A stretch of DNA of 47,870 bases from Candidatus Hydrogenedentota bacterium (GCA_016215105.1 JACRLJ010000155.1:48208-96077); one strand, 5' to 3'. Counted from the first letter of the stretch, positions 8,875 to 18,419 are shown. Notes: generated from the letters alone by a model not told the origin. Program-made: numbers and translations.

Positions 8875-9443
8875 TGGTTGGCCCGCCAGAGTCCTGGATA
8901 GTCCGCGTTAAGTCGCTGGTATGTGCTTCGCCACGGCTTTGCCGAGTCCCAACTGGTAATGTTGTCTTGCTGCTGCGCCACATCGCCGATTCCCGCCGCG
9001 CCGTCCGCCCCCAGCGAATAGACTTGGTACGTGTGCGGCGCGTAGTACACCTCTGCTCGATGCAAGGCCTGGGATTCGGGGGCGGCGTATGCGTCGCCAG
9101 GCACATAAACGAACGGGCGATCCCATCCGTCAGTTGGCGGACCTTCCGGCAAGTAGTGCCCCGTACGCGAGAGAAAATCCGTCGCCATGCGCAACCCACC
9201 CGCCCCGCCCGGCGGGTAGACACCGCGGGCGGCATGATACGTGTCCAGCGCTTTGACTAGGACCGCCAGATCGGCCTCCGTACGGTACATTCGCGCCAGC
9301 GGAGCGTCTTGAGGCAGGCGCCACGCGGGAATCAGAATCATCAACGCCAGCGCCGCAACAGACACCACGGCTACCGCCACGGCGATTCCACACCCCCGGC
9401 GGATGGCCCTAGAAGTCAAAGTCGGTGTCCTCACCGTGCTCAC
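8871..9443 (-). CDS. GspG-like protein with N-terminal membrane anchor
   Basis: A 190-residue protein with one N-terminal hydrophobic segment (about residues 18-40) and a periplasmic part that resembles the type II secretion major pseudopilin core: DGWDRPFVYVPG followed by YQVYSLGADGAAGIGD, the latter like the GspG calcium loop. The normal prepilin peptidase site (Gly followed by Phe-x-x-x-Glu at the edge of the membrane segment) is not seen, so it may be a fixed membrane anchor rather than a polymerising pseudopilin. The start (GTG) overlaps the upstream membrane-protein gene by 35 bp. Confidence 0.72.
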   Translation of the reverse strand: MSTVRTPTLTSRAIRRGCGIAVAVAVVSVAALALMILIPAWRLPQDAPLARMYRTEADLAVLVKALDTYHAARGVYPPGGAGGLRMATDFLSRTGHYLPEGPPTDGWDRPFVYVPGDAYAAPESQALHRAEVYYAPHTYQVYSLGADGAAGIGDVAQQQDNITSWDSAKPWRSTYQRLNADYPGLWRANQ

Positions 9444-10149
9444 GGTGGGTCATACAAATCAGCCACGTTCCGGCAAACACGAAACACTCGATGAAGGAAC
9501 TTACCGCGAATAACAACAACGAGAGGGAAACGGCGGTCCATTTCGACGGCATCGACTCCCGAATCCCGTAATAGCTCAACTCCATGACTATAGTAAGGGC
9601 GCCCAGCAGAAACAGCAGAAGCGTGCGAGGAAGCTCGTGCAGGAGCGGTGAGAAACAGCGGGACGCCTCCTCCAACGTCTCGGGACCACGAAACATGACA
9701 CACGCCCCCATGGGAACACATACGACAACAAGAGTGACGTACAAGAGCAGAATAAGCTCCTTGAGTCCGTCTCCGGCAGGACCGTCGGCGATCAGTTCAG
9801 GCAAACTGACCGTCGCCATGATCAGTAAATTCAGAATCAGCCAGATACGGAAAAACCGCGTTATGGCCTCGCGAACACCGGAAACGCGCCACAGTGGACG
9901 GTCGATATCGGCGCCCAATTTCGCGAACGTAACGACTTGGGCTAACGATACGACGATCACGAGGAACACGGACGACAACACCGTGTACGTGTGCGCGAAT
10001 TGCGCGTGGGCCTCTTGCTTGAACCAATCCTCCGTGAGAACTCTCACGGCGACCGCCGCGGCGTTCAGTCCGGAAATTCCGAAAACATAAAGGGCAACGG
10101 CGGCAGCGTTGCGGCGTAAGGCAATGAAGGATTCCGAAAGTATGTCCAC
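9409..10149 (-). CDS. Polytopic membrane protein of unknown function
   Basis: 246 residues with several hydrophobic segments: near the N-terminus (VALYVFGISGLNAAAVAV), VLSSVFLVIVVSLAQVV, IWLILNLLIMATVSL, LILLLYVTLVVVCVPMGAC, LLLFLLGALTIVMEL and a final one ending before THREHGEDTDFDF. No catalytic motif is recognised. It lies 2 bp after the PilZ-protein gene and overlaps the GspG-like gene, so the three are probably one transcription unit. The topology suggests a six-helix integral protein. Start codon is GTG at 10149. Confidence 0.7.
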   Translation of the reverse strand: MDILSESFIALRRNAAAVALYVFGISGLNAAAVAVRVLTEDWFKQEAHAQFAHTYTVLSSVFLVIVVSLAQVVTFAKLGADIDRPLWRVSGVREAITRFFRIWLILNLLIMATVSLPELIADGPAGDGLKELILLLYVTLVVVCVPMGACVMFRGPETLEEASRCFSPLLHELPRTLLLFLLGALTIVMELSYYGIRESMPSKWTAVSLSLLLFAVSSFIECFVFAGTWLICMTHREHGEDTDFDF

Positions 10150-10151
10150 GT

Positions 10152-11288
10152 CTACTCTACTTTATGTCCAATGCGGGTAAGCGGTTGCTGGCGGTCGAGG
10201 ACGTAGTGCGCAATGGAATCGCGCTTGTCCTCTTCGATATTCACAAATGACGCGCGGATCAGCCAGCGGCCTGCCGAAAGCGCGCTCGAGGAAATGATGC
10301 GCGCCTCGGTCTCGAACACCTCGTAACCCGGCAGGTCCACGCTGATTCGGAGCAAGACCTGCCTGGGAACCGCTTGATAGGTCAGTATCGCCACTCCTCC
10401 GGCGCTAAGACTGGTAATGCGGCCGCGCATCTTGGTTATGGCCCGGCGCTCTTTGACCCTGGCCGTGTCTCCGTCCACCGGTCCTTCCAGAATCCCGACG
10501 GTGCAGGATTGGTCGTGTTGGACCCGGTAGTGGGCGCGCGACTGTGTCCGGTTCACCTGGGTGGCGTGGCGTAGCACCCAACCCGGGGGGTGTGTCTCGA
10601 CCCGCGCCAACGTCGCATTGAATGCGTAGCGGGCGTCTTCATCACGCCACATACGGCATTGAATCGTATCGCCGGCGGCGAAGGCGCGCCGGGTGGCCGC
10701 CGTCGAATCGTCCGGAGGAACGACTCGGAACACGGCCTCGTCGACCTCGACCACACTTGCCCGTAACCACTCGGACGATGCGCCCCCCGCCCGGGCCATC
10801 CAAATCACCTGACCACTGTTCAACTCGCGTGTCGAGTTGATCCGCTGTCCGAACGGAATGAAATCCAGGCCCAAGTGCAGACGCACATCGCGCAGAACCT
10901 GGCCTACGCGCTCAAATTCACCCTCATCCGCCTTGCCCTGGATGGCGGTCATCTCGCGTTCCACGCAATCCTCAAAGTGCTGGCGGACGGTAAACGCGCG
11001 CAACGGCGCCTCCGCCGAATGGCGCTGAACGATCGAGTCAAGCAAGTCCCGCTGTTCACTAGACAAGCCTTTGTCACGAGCAATCTCATCCACTACCCGC
11101 CATTCTGCTCGGATGCGCGCGGCCCGTTCGGTTCGCCGACGGTAGATCTCCCACAGCGCGACCGCGAACATTACCAGCAGGATCGCAGCCAGGAGCCATG
11201 TGATTGCGGTGGGAGTGGGCGTAGGCCATTCCAGCAACGGCATTGGGCGCGTCTGGTTCAAGAGCACATCCTCAATGTAGAAGCGCAA
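10152..11288 (-). CDS. Membrane-anchored PilZ-domain protein (c-di-GMP receptor candidate)
   Basis: 378 residues: one N-terminal membrane helix (about residues 27-45), a helical linker, a YcgR-like N-terminal beta domain (about residues 150-250) and a C-terminal PilZ domain (about residues 255-375). The PilZ c-di-GMP signature is partly kept: RAHYR gives the RxxxR motif, while the D/N-x-S-x-x-G motif reads SLSAGG, with Ser in place of the acidic/amide residue. Binding is therefore likely but not certain. The family links c-di-GMP to motility or surface behaviour. Start choice is uncertain: TTG at 11288 has no clear ribosome-binding site, and ATG at 11243 is an alternative. Confidence 0.76.
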   Translation of the reverse strand: MRFYIEDVLLNQTRPMPLLEWPTPTPTAITWLLAAILLVMFAVALWEIYRRRTERAARIRAEWRVVDEIARDKGLSSEQRDLLDSIVQRHSAEAPLRAFTVRQHFEDCVEREMTAIQGKADEGEFERVGQVLRDVRLHLGLDFIPFGQRINSTRELNSGQVIWMARAGGASSEWLRASVVEVDEAVFRVVPPDDSTAATRRAFAAGDTIQCRMWRDEDARYAFNATLARVETHPPGWVLRHATQVNRTQSRAHYRVQHDQSCTVGILEGPVDGDTARVKERRAITKMRGRITSLSAGGVAILTYQAVPRQVLLRISVDLPGYEVFETEARIISSSALSAGRWLIRASFVNIEEDKRDSIAHYVLDRQQPLTRIGHKVE

Positions 11289-11472
11289 CCAGGGGGTTCG
11301 TCAGGGAAATCCCGCCGGTAATTGTGAACAACGCAGATATACCTTCCGGCTCCGCCGAAACCGGTTCCAGGCCGCGGGACCGGAATCACTCAATTATAGG
11401 GCCGCAAGCGTTTGTTCACAAGGGTTTCAGCCACACGGGGTTCGCCGGGCGAGTCCGCTCTTGCAGGGACCG

Positions 11473-12435
11473 CTATTTCGCTTTCTTTTCCGCGGCAGTT
11501 AATACGACAGTAGCGTCCTGTGATTTCAACCAGGATACGCACTCCGCCAGAACCAGTTTCGTCGTTACGGGATCCAACCCGACGTGATCGCCAGGGTACC
11601 ACGTAATGTCCTTGGGCCCGTACGCGGCGTCAAAGAGAGCGCGGCCACTCGCAGGTGGGACCAGCGTGTCGTCCGCGCCACTTTGAAAGAGTATCGGGCG
11701 GGGCGAGATCTCGCGGACGTGAAGTATGGGGTCGGACGGCGCAAATAGATACGCTCCGGCGTACTTGGCAAGGTGGATCAGGGGCCCGACTTGGGCGGCG
11801 GCTTGTTTGCTATTGAGCAGTACCGGCAGGTTGCCCCCGCCGTACGTCAACACCACGGCCTGAATACGCGGTTCAAACGCGGCCGCGGTGGAGCCGGTGA
11901 TCGCCCCGAAACTGGCGCCCGCCAGATAGATGCGGTCTGGGTAGATATCCGGGCGGGTCTGAAGGTAGTCCACCAATCGGCGCGTCTCGATCACAGTCAG
12001 GGCCGCGCGGCGCCGTAACGCGAGAATCTCGTCCAATCGGCTCGATTTCGGCAGCTTGCGTTCGCCTCGAGTGTACTGGTCAGACGAGACCAACGCAAAG
12101 CCCGCTTCTACAAATCCCGGAGCTATCTCGTCCAGGAACTCCTTCTTCTGCCCAATCCCGTGCAAGAAGATTACGCACGGGAAAGGTCCCGGCGCGCCTT
12201 TGGGACGCGCCATCAGCGTGGGTACCCGCATCCCGGCGAGTCCGTCGAACGAAAATGCGGTCCGCGTGTAGGCCGAACGTTCCTCATCGGGCTGGACAAC
12301 CGGATTCAGCGGAAGCGAGGCGTCGTAACCGTCATAGTAATGGCTATCCAACCGGATCTTTGCCGCTTGGACAACAATAATTACTACCAGGACGGTTCCC
12401 GCGAAGCTGCTGAGTATTTTTTGTCGTCGCGTCAT
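11473..12435 (-). CDS. Alpha/beta hydrolase, membrane-anchored or secreted
   Basis: 320-residue protein with an N-terminal hydrophobic anchor (FAGTVLVVIIVVQAA). The hydrolase core has an oxyanion segment FLHGIG, a nucleophile elbow GASFG (about residue 177), an acid in SGADDTLVPP (about residue 257) and the catalytic His in GDHVG (about residue 282), consistent with a dienelactone-hydrolase/acetylxylan-esterase-like carboxylester hydrolase. The substrate is not predictable. It is transcribed alone, divergent from the LacI-family regulator; the 329-bp space between them could hold shared control. The tail after the fold is lysine-rich. Confidence 0.85.
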   Translation of the reverse strand: MTRRQKILSSFAGTVLVVIIVVQAAKIRLDSHYYDGYDASLPLNPVVQPDEERSAYTRTAFSFDGLAGMRVPTLMARPKGAPGPFPCVIFLHGIGQKKEFLDEIAPGFVEAGFALVSSDQYTRGERKLPKSSRLDEILALRRRAALTVIETRRLVDYLQTRPDIYPDRIYLAGASFGAITGSTAAAFEPRIQAVVLTYGGGNLPVLLNSKQAAAQVGPLIHLAKYAGAYLFAPSDPILHVREISPRPILFQSGADDTLVPPASGRALFDAAYGPKDITWYPGDHVGLDPVTTKLVLAECVSWLKSQDATVVLTAAEKKAK

Positions 12436-12764
12436 AGCAGGGCGCTATTCTACATGGAAGGAGCCAACAAATGCACATTATGCGCGCGGCATGCTCTCTT
12501 GACTGGTATCGTTCAACTGGTTATGGTAGGCTATGGTGATGTTGGATTGGGGAATTATTTCCCGCACGTCAACGATGTCAGTCGGAGTCGGCTTGTTCAT
12601 CCATTCTGGATAGCGGTCGAACCTGCGTGACAGGTCAAGGGATTCGGGCGCATCGCCGTTATCCGCAGTTTAGAGCGGATCACGCGACGGGCAGGCTAGC
12701 TCTTTTGGACAGACGGCGCGGCAGTCAGCACAGGAACACACGCTGACAAGTCCGCGGAGCCGCA
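12436..12764. other. Intergenic region between divergent hydrolase and LacI regulator
   Basis: 329 bp with no convincing gene. It holds a candidate promoter on the plus strand (listed separately). The region is where an operator for the divergent LacI-type regulator would be expected, but I could not identify a clear palindromic operator by eye. Confidence 0.5.
12499..12527 (+). promoter_or_regulatory. Candidate sigma-70 promoter upstream of LacI-family gene
   Basis: TTGACT (12499-12504), a 17-bp spacer and TATGGT (12522-12527). Spacing is ideal but the -10 is imperfect, and it lies about 240 bp before the start codon. Confidence 0.33.
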
Positions 12765-13889
12765 ATGCCGCACCCAGGAAAGGTATCTGGTTACACGATG
12801 AGTTCAGACATATCCGATCTACGAAAACCTGGTCTCACCATCCACGATGTCGCAAAGATGGCCGGGGTATCCGCCAAGACGGTGAGCCGGGTGGTCAACG
12901 ATGAGGCCGGGGTGAGCCATGAAAAGCGCGCGCTGATTGCCCGCATCATCAGCGAGGTGGGGTACTATCCGCATACCGGAGCGCGGAGCATGCGCAAGCC
13001 GTGCCGCGACTCCGTGGGCGTGACGTTTCCGGCGCCAGTCGAGCAGTCTCCGCTTAGCCAGCAGTTCCTATTGTGGTTGTTTGCCGAGATCTACCGGCTA
13101 TTCTGCAAAGACGGCGGCTTCGTCTGCTTTGACTTGAATCCCTTCGCCAAGAACCGCGACGAGGATTACGCCCGAGGCCTGTGGCAACAGCGGTACGGCG
13201 CATGTATTGTCGCGGGACCTCTGGCCGTGAACGACACCACGGCGCACCGTATCCAGGCATCGGGCCATCCGTATCTGGCGATGGGGCGGCTGGATTCCCT
13301 TCCCGACATCAGTTGCGCCACGGTGGATTACGAAGAAGCCGCCTACCTCAGCGCGAAGTACCTGATTGACAAGGGACACAAACGCATCGCCATGCTGCGC
13401 GCATTCGAGGGGTATCAACCCGGCGTCGAGCGGTTGCGTGGCTACCTGCGAGCCCTCGAAGAGGCTGAAATTCCGTTCGATGAGAACCTGGTTCGCCCCG
13501 TCACATTTGATGCGCTTCATCTCGCAAGCGTGACCCATCGGCTGTTGCTCGATCCGACCGTGACCGCGCTAATCGAGTGCAGCGGATCCGAGGACGCCGC
13601 CAGTGTCCGGGAAGGCGCCCGCCGGGCGGGGCGCGTACCGGGTCAGGATTTCGACGTGGTCGTCTGGACCTACACCGACAACGCCGCAGTGCTGAATGAA
13701 GCCGCCGCGCACATCTGGCTGCCGGCCCGCGAGGCCGCGGCCGAGGGTCTCGAATTGCTTGCGGATTGGGTCCAGGAACGCCGCACGGACCCCATCAAGG
13801 TCATCTACCGGCCGACACTCTACCATCCCAGCACGGACCGCGAGATCCCCAAACCCAAGCCGCTCTTCGATGTGCTGTTGAACAGGTAA
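12765..13889 (+). CDS. LacI-family transcriptional regulator
   Basis: 374-residue DNA-binding regulator. The N-terminal helix-turn-helix reads TIHDVAKMAGVSAKTVSRVVN with the hinge region SEVGYYPHTGARSMR, which is diagnostic for LacI/PurR proteins. The rest is a periplasmic-binding-protein-like sensor with YLIDKGHKRIAML and ERLRGYLRAL characteristic segments. ATG at 12765 has GGAG five bases upstream; ATG at 12798 is an alternative. Such proteins respond to sugars and related metabolites in carbohydrate-use loci, and the divergent esterase-like gene is the only obvious nearby target. The ligand is unknown. Confidence 0.93.
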   Translation: MPHPGKVSGYTMSSDISDLRKPGLTIHDVAKMAGVSAKTVSRVVNDEAGVSHEKRALIARIISEVGYYPHTGARSMRKPCRDSVGVTFPAPVEQSPLSQQFLLWLFAEIYRLFCKDGGFVCFDLNPFAKNRDEDYARGLWQQRYGACIVAGPLAVNDTTAHRIQASGHPYLAMGRLDSLPDISCATVDYEEAAYLSAKYLIDKGHKRIAMLRAFEGYQPGVERLRGYLRALEEAEIPFDENLVRPVTFDALHLASVTHRLLLDPTVTALIECSGSEDAASVREGARRAGRVPGQDFDVVVWTYTDNAAVLNEAAAHIWLPAREAAAEGLELLADWVQERRTDPIKVIYRPTLYHPSTDREIPKPKPLFDVLLNR

Positions 13890-14625
13890 GCCACTTTCGT
13901 TCCGCGCAGTAACTCGCCGCTTGCGTATGCCGCGGATTTCGGGCGCAGGTCCACGCCGTGACTCTGCATGGTCTGCGGGGTTGGTCCAGGCGAGATATCT
14001 GTACTACTCGCGCTTGATTCTGTGAATTTGTGTCGTGATTTTCTTTCCCTAAATCCGTGGCCATCTGTACTACTATCCCCACAATCCGCGCGTAGGGATC
14101 GCGTTGGTCCGGCGCTCTTGTGGCTCGGCCTTCCAGGCAAAGGTTCTTGGGCAAGATGCCCAAGCCACATCGTGCCCCTCTCTTGATGTTACGTGTATGG
14201 GCGATCGCCCCACTTGACCGGGGTTCACAGCAAACGCGTGAATTCTTACCCGCGGATAGTGCTATCCGTTGTCTTCTTGCTTTCTTTCGCGGAAGTTCAT
14301 GCGGCAACTCTCGGCAATCCATTGGATCTCCGTCTGACCAGCCTTCCTGATTTCAAGATTGAGAAATCTTCTCCGCGTTCCTTTGCGCTCTCTGCGACTC
14401 TGCGTTGAGGAACTGCTTCTCAACCCTATTTTGGCTGCGGCTCTGCCGCGCTATGCAAGTCCGCATGATAGGCGCTCGAGCTGCCTGCGCTCATCGATCG
14501 CAGGCGTACGAAAAGGCCAGGGTTAGAATAACATGTTGAAGTGTATTGACCGACGGCGGCGTTGGGCCAGCGGCGCCCCCCCAACTGCCGAATTTGGATT
14601 GATGACGCCTCGCGCAGCCGGCCAC
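13890..14625. other. Non-coding stretch with low-information repeats
   Basis: 736 bp without a credible gene. It contains the word CTGTACTACT twice (about 13999 and 14066), a small hairpin TTGGGC-N5-GCCCAA near 14150, and a phrase around 14370-14405 (TCTCCGCGTTCCTTTGCG followed by CTCTGCG words) of the sort seen in intergenic repeats of environmental genomes. This looks like accumulated repeat debris between convergent transcription units. Confidence 0.5.
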
Positions 14626-14669
14626 AAAACAAAAACTCCCGGAGGCCTCGTGTGGGCCTCCGGGAGTTT
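14626..14669 (-). terminator. Rho-independent terminator of prepilin gene 1
   Basis: Perfect 15-bp inverted repeat AAACTCCCGGAGGCC (14633-14647) / GGCCTCCGGGAGTTT (14655-14669) with a 7-nt loop. Read on the minus strand it is followed by a T-rich run (complement of 14626-14635), 38 bp after the stop codon. Confidence 0.9.
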
Positions 14670-14706
14670 CCTGCTGTATTCCTGACCGCTGCGAGAACGG
14701 AATTGG

Positions 14707-15738
14707 TTACGTCAGATTTCCAATCGCCGTGGCGATGCCCATGTTAATCGGCGCCTTGTCTTTGTACTTGATCCACTCAACGTGGCCGTCCATGTACAAC
14801 ACGTTGCAGCCGCCCGGAGTGTGGTTGAAGTTGTAACCACCGTTGGCCGGCACCGCGATTGCGTCAAGCGCGGCGAACACTTGCGACTGAGCCATCGCGC
14901 TGCCTGCAGGGTTATTGATATCCGTGATCATGAAGCGCTCGACGCCTTCCTTCAGGCGGTAGATGGTGGAGCCGTTCGAATTGCCAACGCCAGCCGGAAC
15001 CGACATATCGTTGTCCGAATACGCGTTTACGTTCGCGATAGCCGTGGCGTCTCCGACAGCCAGACCGGCCAAGTTGGCGGCAAGAGCGGCAGTCGCCCCG
15101 CCGTAGATCGTCTGAAACCACGTAAGGAATTGGATCGGAGCATTGCCTGTCGCCGTGGGATGGCCCAACAAGGTTGCGATGGGCGTTACGCTCGTCTGCG
15201 GATCGGTATCGGCAATCCTGTCGAACACAAAACCAAAATAGCCGTAGGTGTTGTCCACCCCGCCCATGCAATTCGCGGCGTTAGCCTTGGGAACGCCGCC
15301 GGAGATCGACGCGCACGCCACACCGTCCGAGTTCGTGTCAGCCAATCTCGCCGAACCGAACAGGCTCCCATTGGGACCCGTGAATTGTTTGTTCGAGAAC
15401 GAGGCGCTCGACGGGCAAACGTAGATGTTCCCATCGGACGTGTATTCCGGATAAACATCCGGCACGTTCGGACCGACAAACGTCGTCACGGTGACGGGCG
15501 GCGTCTGACCCGTAATCGGTATGACACCCAGCCCCATCCGCGGGAACTTGCCGCCCTTGGACTCATTCGCGAACATCTTGTATGCCAGGCCTTGCTGCTT
15601 CAGATTGTTCTGACAGCTCGCCCGGCGTGCGGCTTCCCGTGCCCGAGCCAGCGCCGGAAGCAGAATCGCCGCCAAAATACCGATGATGGCGATTACTACC
15701 AGCAGTTCAATTAATGTAAAACCTCTTTTCCTGCTCAT
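14707..15738 (-). CDS. Prepilin-like protein with H-X9-DG C-terminus (paralogue 1)
   Basis: 343-residue exported pilin-like protein. The N-terminus [20 protein letters not shown] is a class III/type IV prepilin leader: a short basic leader, the Gly-Phe cleavage/methylation site, Glu5 and a hydrophobic helix, then [19 protein letters not shown]. The C-terminus has the hallmark histidine-to-DG signature [22 protein letters not shown]. These families are strongly expanded in planctomycete/Lentisphaera/Hydrogenedentes-type genomes, and their exact role (pseudopilus, surface fibre) is not established. ATG at 15738 has GAGGAG upstream. A close paralogue is encoded 2.6 kb away. Confidence 0.93.
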   Translation of the reverse strand: MSRKRGFTLIELLVVIAIIGILAAILLPALARAREAARRASCQNNLKQQGLAYKMFANESKGGKFPRMGLGVIPITGQTPPVTVTTFVGPNVPDVYPEYTSDGNIYVCPSSASFSNKQFTGPNGSLFGSARLADTNSDGVACASISGGVPKANAANCMGGVDNTYGYFGFVFDRIADTDPQTSVTPIATLLGHPTATGNAPIQFLTWFQTIYGGATAALAANLAGLAVGDATAIANVNAYSDNDMSVPAGVGNSNGSTIYRLKEGVERFMITDINNPAGSAMAQSQVFAALDAIAVPANGGYNFNHTPGGCNVLYMDGHVEWIKYKDKAPINMGIATAIGNLT

Positions 15739-15813
15739 TTCAATGACTCCTCGATTGTTACCACTTCTCTCCACCACACTACGATTACTACGACACCCAT
15801 GTCATCCGGAAGC

Positions 15814-15829
15814 AGCCGGAATACAGCCA
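15814..15829 (-). promoter_or_regulatory. Candidate sigma-54-like (-24/-12) promoter of prepilin gene 1
   Basis: On the minus strand the 16-mer TGGCTGTATTCCGGCT has GG and GC separated by 10 bp, the spacing of the -24/-12 elements, 76 nt before the start codon. The paralogue at 18420-18435 has the same element at 73 nt with one base different. The -12 half (CGGCT) departs from the TTGCW consensus. Confidence 0.4.
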
Positions 15830-15968
15830 AAGAAAGCATAAAAACGGACATAATAAGCGGGAACTACAGGAAATGGAAGACGAATTGTCTCGAACACCTC
15901 ACACTACGCCGGGCCGCACGTCAACGATGACATAGGCAAATATAACACACCTTCTCACTTTCGTCAAG

Positions 15969-16079
15969 AGGCGCGGCCTGAAAGCCTCCGCGTAGCAAGA
16001 TTCCGCACGAGCCAGCGCTGGAATTGAACAACCTACAGACGCTTTCTGACCGCGCCGCGTCAATAAGCGAACTTTCTGG
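15969..16079. repeat. Dispersed inverted-repeat element, copy 1
   Basis: Degenerate copy of the element at 30452-30563. The arms GCGCGGCCTGAAAGC and GCTTTCTGACCGCGC are inverted with two mismatches, and the tail CGCGTCA-AAGCG-ACTTTCTGG is shared with the other copy. Total length is nearly identical (about 111 bp). Confidence 0.8.
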
Positions 16080-16117
16080 GGGGAGATTTGCGGTCGTCTC
16101 GACGCTACAACGGAAGC

Positions 16118-16156
16118 GGGAATCCCGAAACCGGTTGCCGGGGTTTCGGGATTCCC
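16118..16156. repeat. Perfect 15-bp hairpin
   Basis: GGGAATCCCGAAACC (16118-16132) and GGTTTCGGGATTCCC (16142-16156) with a 9-nt loop. There is no T-run on either side, so it is not a standard terminator; a REP-like palindrome is more likely. Confidence 0.75.
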
Positions 16157-16677
16157 AATTGAACGAGGAAGCTCTGAAGACGCGGCGTCCAAGGCTCGGA
16201 GCGCCGGGATTGTCGATTCAACTTGCGCTGTGCGTCAACGATGTCGTGCATATAGTGAGGCAATCGCCTCGAAAAGTCAAGTAGAAAATTTCCCGTGGCT
16301 ACAAGCCAGAATTCCGTTCAATACTCGAAATTCTTGAGTATCGTGGCTAACGAAGTGACCAGTTCGCACGGTTCTCTGTTGCGCCTCTGGGACCTATCAT
16401 TTCAAGGGAGCCGCCGTCTTTGTGACATCGTTGACGTCCGCGGGCAAGGCTACGCTGCCACGTGGGCGCACGAATAGGCAAGACTCCACTGCTCTCCCGC
16501 GACCGAGGCCACGGGGAGCCACCTGCCGCGCTGGACGGACAATGGGATTTCCTACGGTCAGTACAAGAGCAAACGCGCGACCCACCGAAGGTCTGATTTG
16601 CCTGTAGCCGTAGGGCAGTGCGCAAGCCAAAGCTGACTGACGAGACTACTTATTTGCGCGTGCGCGCGCCACAGACC

Positions 16678-17007
16678 CTATTGCTTGACCAAGGCCTTGC
16701 CCTTAATGGCGACCACGTTGCCATCCCAGGTCGCTGAGATCGACTGAAAGCCGATGGTCATATCGATTTTGCCGTCGAGCACAGCTTGTATATTTCCATC
16801 TTCATATCCGGTGCGGTGGTCTTTTACCAATGTATAAGGATGAAGCACATACGAGCGTATTTGACTGCCCCATTCTATTTTTTTATGCTCCCCTTTAATC
16901 TTTGTGAGTTTTTCTTTTTTTGCTTCAAGTTCCAAGGCGTACAATTTGCTTTTTAATATTTTCATCGCATTGAATTTATTTCCGACAGCGGGACCCGGGC
17001 AAGACAC
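16678..17007 (-). pseudogene. Chimeric remnant of peptide chain release factor 2 (prfB C-terminus)
   Basis: A 109-codon frame. Its residues about 10-80 are clearly the C-terminal part of RF2: [14 protein letters not shown], then [27 protein letters not shown] and AVLDGKID. The catalytic GGQ domain and everything before it are missing, and after DGKID the sequence changes to an unrelated tail ending KGKALVKQ. The RF2 part (about 16770-16985) is markedly AT-rich compared with its GC-rich surroundings, with A/T runs and AT-ending codons, so it looks foreign. The frame is unlikely to make a functional factor. Horizontal acquisition of a fragment or a chimeric assembly join are both possible. Confidence 0.78.
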
Positions 17008-17175
17008 GTTTCTTTATACCATTTCGAGTGCCCAGTTAGTAAGAAGCGATTGGGCCGGGTGAGAACCCATCACGTCTATACCGTTCCAGCGCTTCTCAGC
17101 GCCCCCTCGCAGGTAAGTCTCCTGAACGCCCGCGAAGGATTTGCGGTTGACACGCGCGATAACCGAGAACGAGAA
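17008..17175. other. Spacer between prfB remnant and prepilin terminator
   Basis: Nothing recognisable is seen here apart from the neighbouring terminator. Base composition returns to GC-rich near 16990. Confidence 0.4.
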
Positions 17176-17213
17176 AGAAGGCCCACCCGCCGTCCTCGAT
17201 GGGTGGGCCTTCT
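17176..17213 (-). terminator. Rho-independent terminator of prepilin gene 2
   Basis: Arms AGAAGGCCCACCC (17176-17188) and GGGTGGGCCTTCT (17201-17213) with a 12-nt loop. On the minus strand the stem is followed by a T-rich CTTTCTCG stretch. It lies about 135 bp after the stop codon. Confidence 0.78.
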
Positions 17214-17348
17214 ACGAGAATTACTTAGCCTTCGCACCGAAACAAACGCATCAAGTTGAATTCAGATGCGAACGGAACTGCAAGCTACATTCGCAAACAA
17301 ACTTGGCAAATTAATTTCGGTCAAAGTCGTTACTCAACCAGCTTCGAA

Positions 17349-18347
17349 CTAGTTGCCTGGGTTCAGCGCCGCGTCAAACGTCGCAAGATTCTTCGCAAGC
17401 GGATCCTTGCCCGGGTACTTGATGAATTCCACGTGACCGTCCATGAACAGGACATTGGAACCGCCGGGAAGGTGGTTGAAGTCCGTAACGTTCGTGCTCA
17501 AACGGTCCCACATAATGAACATGCTGCTTTGGGCTCTCGCACTACCTGCGGCATTGTTGATATCCGTGATCAAGAAGCGCTCAATGCCTTCCTTCAGCCG
17601 GTACAGGGTGTTGCCGCCGGCGTTGCCGTTGGGGGCTGCTACGCTGATATCCTTGACCGTGATCGCGTTGACCGCGTCAACCTTCGCTTGGGTGGTCGGC
17701 GGATAGTTGGCCAAGGTCGTGTTGTACATGTACTGGAACGACAGCACTATCTGGGCCGGACCCACCTTCCCTATGACGCCCGGGCCTAGCAACGCTGCCG
17801 CAAAGTCCAGCGGCGCCGTCGGATAGGTGTCGCCCATTTGGTCCAGCATGTACCCGTAATACGCGTAGCAAGCATCCACTGTATTCATGCACGACCCGCC
17901 ATGATTGCAGCCCGTGCCATTTTTCGTCGTCGGAACCCCGCCAGCGTAGTCCGTCCTACCGAAATAGTTGGAGCCATCCACACCCGTCCACAAGTCCGAA
18001 GACACACCGGGTTTAGAAGGACAGACGACGATATTCGGGTCCGTCAGGTATTCCGGATAGACTTCCGACACGTACGGCCCGAAGTTCAGCTTCAGACTCG
18101 GGTTGGATATGGGGTTGCCCGCGGGAGGCGGAACTACTTTAAGGAAAAATGACGGAAACACATCCTTGTTTTCACCGGAAAACATCTTGTAGATAATACC
18201 CCATTGCTTGAGGTTGTTCGCACAACTGGCCCGGCGTGCGGCTTCCCGCGCCCGCGCCAGCGCCGGAAGCAGAATCGCCGCCAAAATACCGATGATGGCG
18301 ATTACTACCAGCAACTCGATTAACGTGAAACCTCTCTTCTTGCTCAT
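17349..18347 (-). CDS. Prepilin-like protein with H-X9-DG C-terminus (paralogue 2)
   Basis: 332-residue paralogue of the gene at 14707. The leader is [20 protein letters not shown], followed by [21 protein letters not shown], an internal region ending [19 protein letters not shown], and a C-terminal [22 protein letters not shown] (the H-X9-DG signature). An ATG one codon upstream (18350) is equally readable, but alignment of the leaders with paralogue 1 favours 18347, with AAGGAG upstream. The shared 5' leader and promoter-like block show that gene, leader and terminator were duplicated together. Export and processing would need a prepilin peptidase not present in the window. Confidence 0.93.
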   Translation of the reverse strand: MSKKRGFTLIELLVVIAIIGILAAILLPALARAREAARRASCANNLKQWGIIYKMFSGENKDVFPSFFLKVVPPPAGNPISNPSLKLNFGPYVSEVYPEYLTDPNIVVCPSKPGVSSDLWTGVDGSNYFGRTDYAGGVPTTKNGTGCNHGGSCMNTVDACYAYYGYMLDQMGDTYPTAPLDFAAALLGPGVIGKVGPAQIVLSFQYMYNTTLANYPPTTQAKVDAVNAITVKDISVAAPNGNAGGNTLYRLKEGIERFLITDINNAAGSARAQSSMFIMWDRLSTNVTDFNHLPGGSNVLFMDGHVEFIKYPGKDPLAKNLATFDAALNPGN

Positions 18348-18419
18348 CATAATGACTCCTTGTTCGTTACCATTTCTCTCCACTACACTAAGATTACGAC
18401 ATGCATGAAATCCGGAGAC

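Larger units (their letters stand above)
15830..16677. other. Long non-coding region upstream of prepilin gene 1
   Basis: About 850 bp without a credible gene. It contains one copy of a dispersed inverted-repeat element (15969-16079), a perfect 15-bp hairpin (16118-16156), a block at about 16214-16290 that matches a block upstream of prepilin gene 2 (about 18737-18805), and a stretch at 16300-16677 in which I see nothing recognisable. Confidence 0.55.

Noticed and set aside
16300-16677. Possible genes between prepilin gene 1 and the prfB remnant
   Set aside because: Short, unsupported frames with no homology or start signals.
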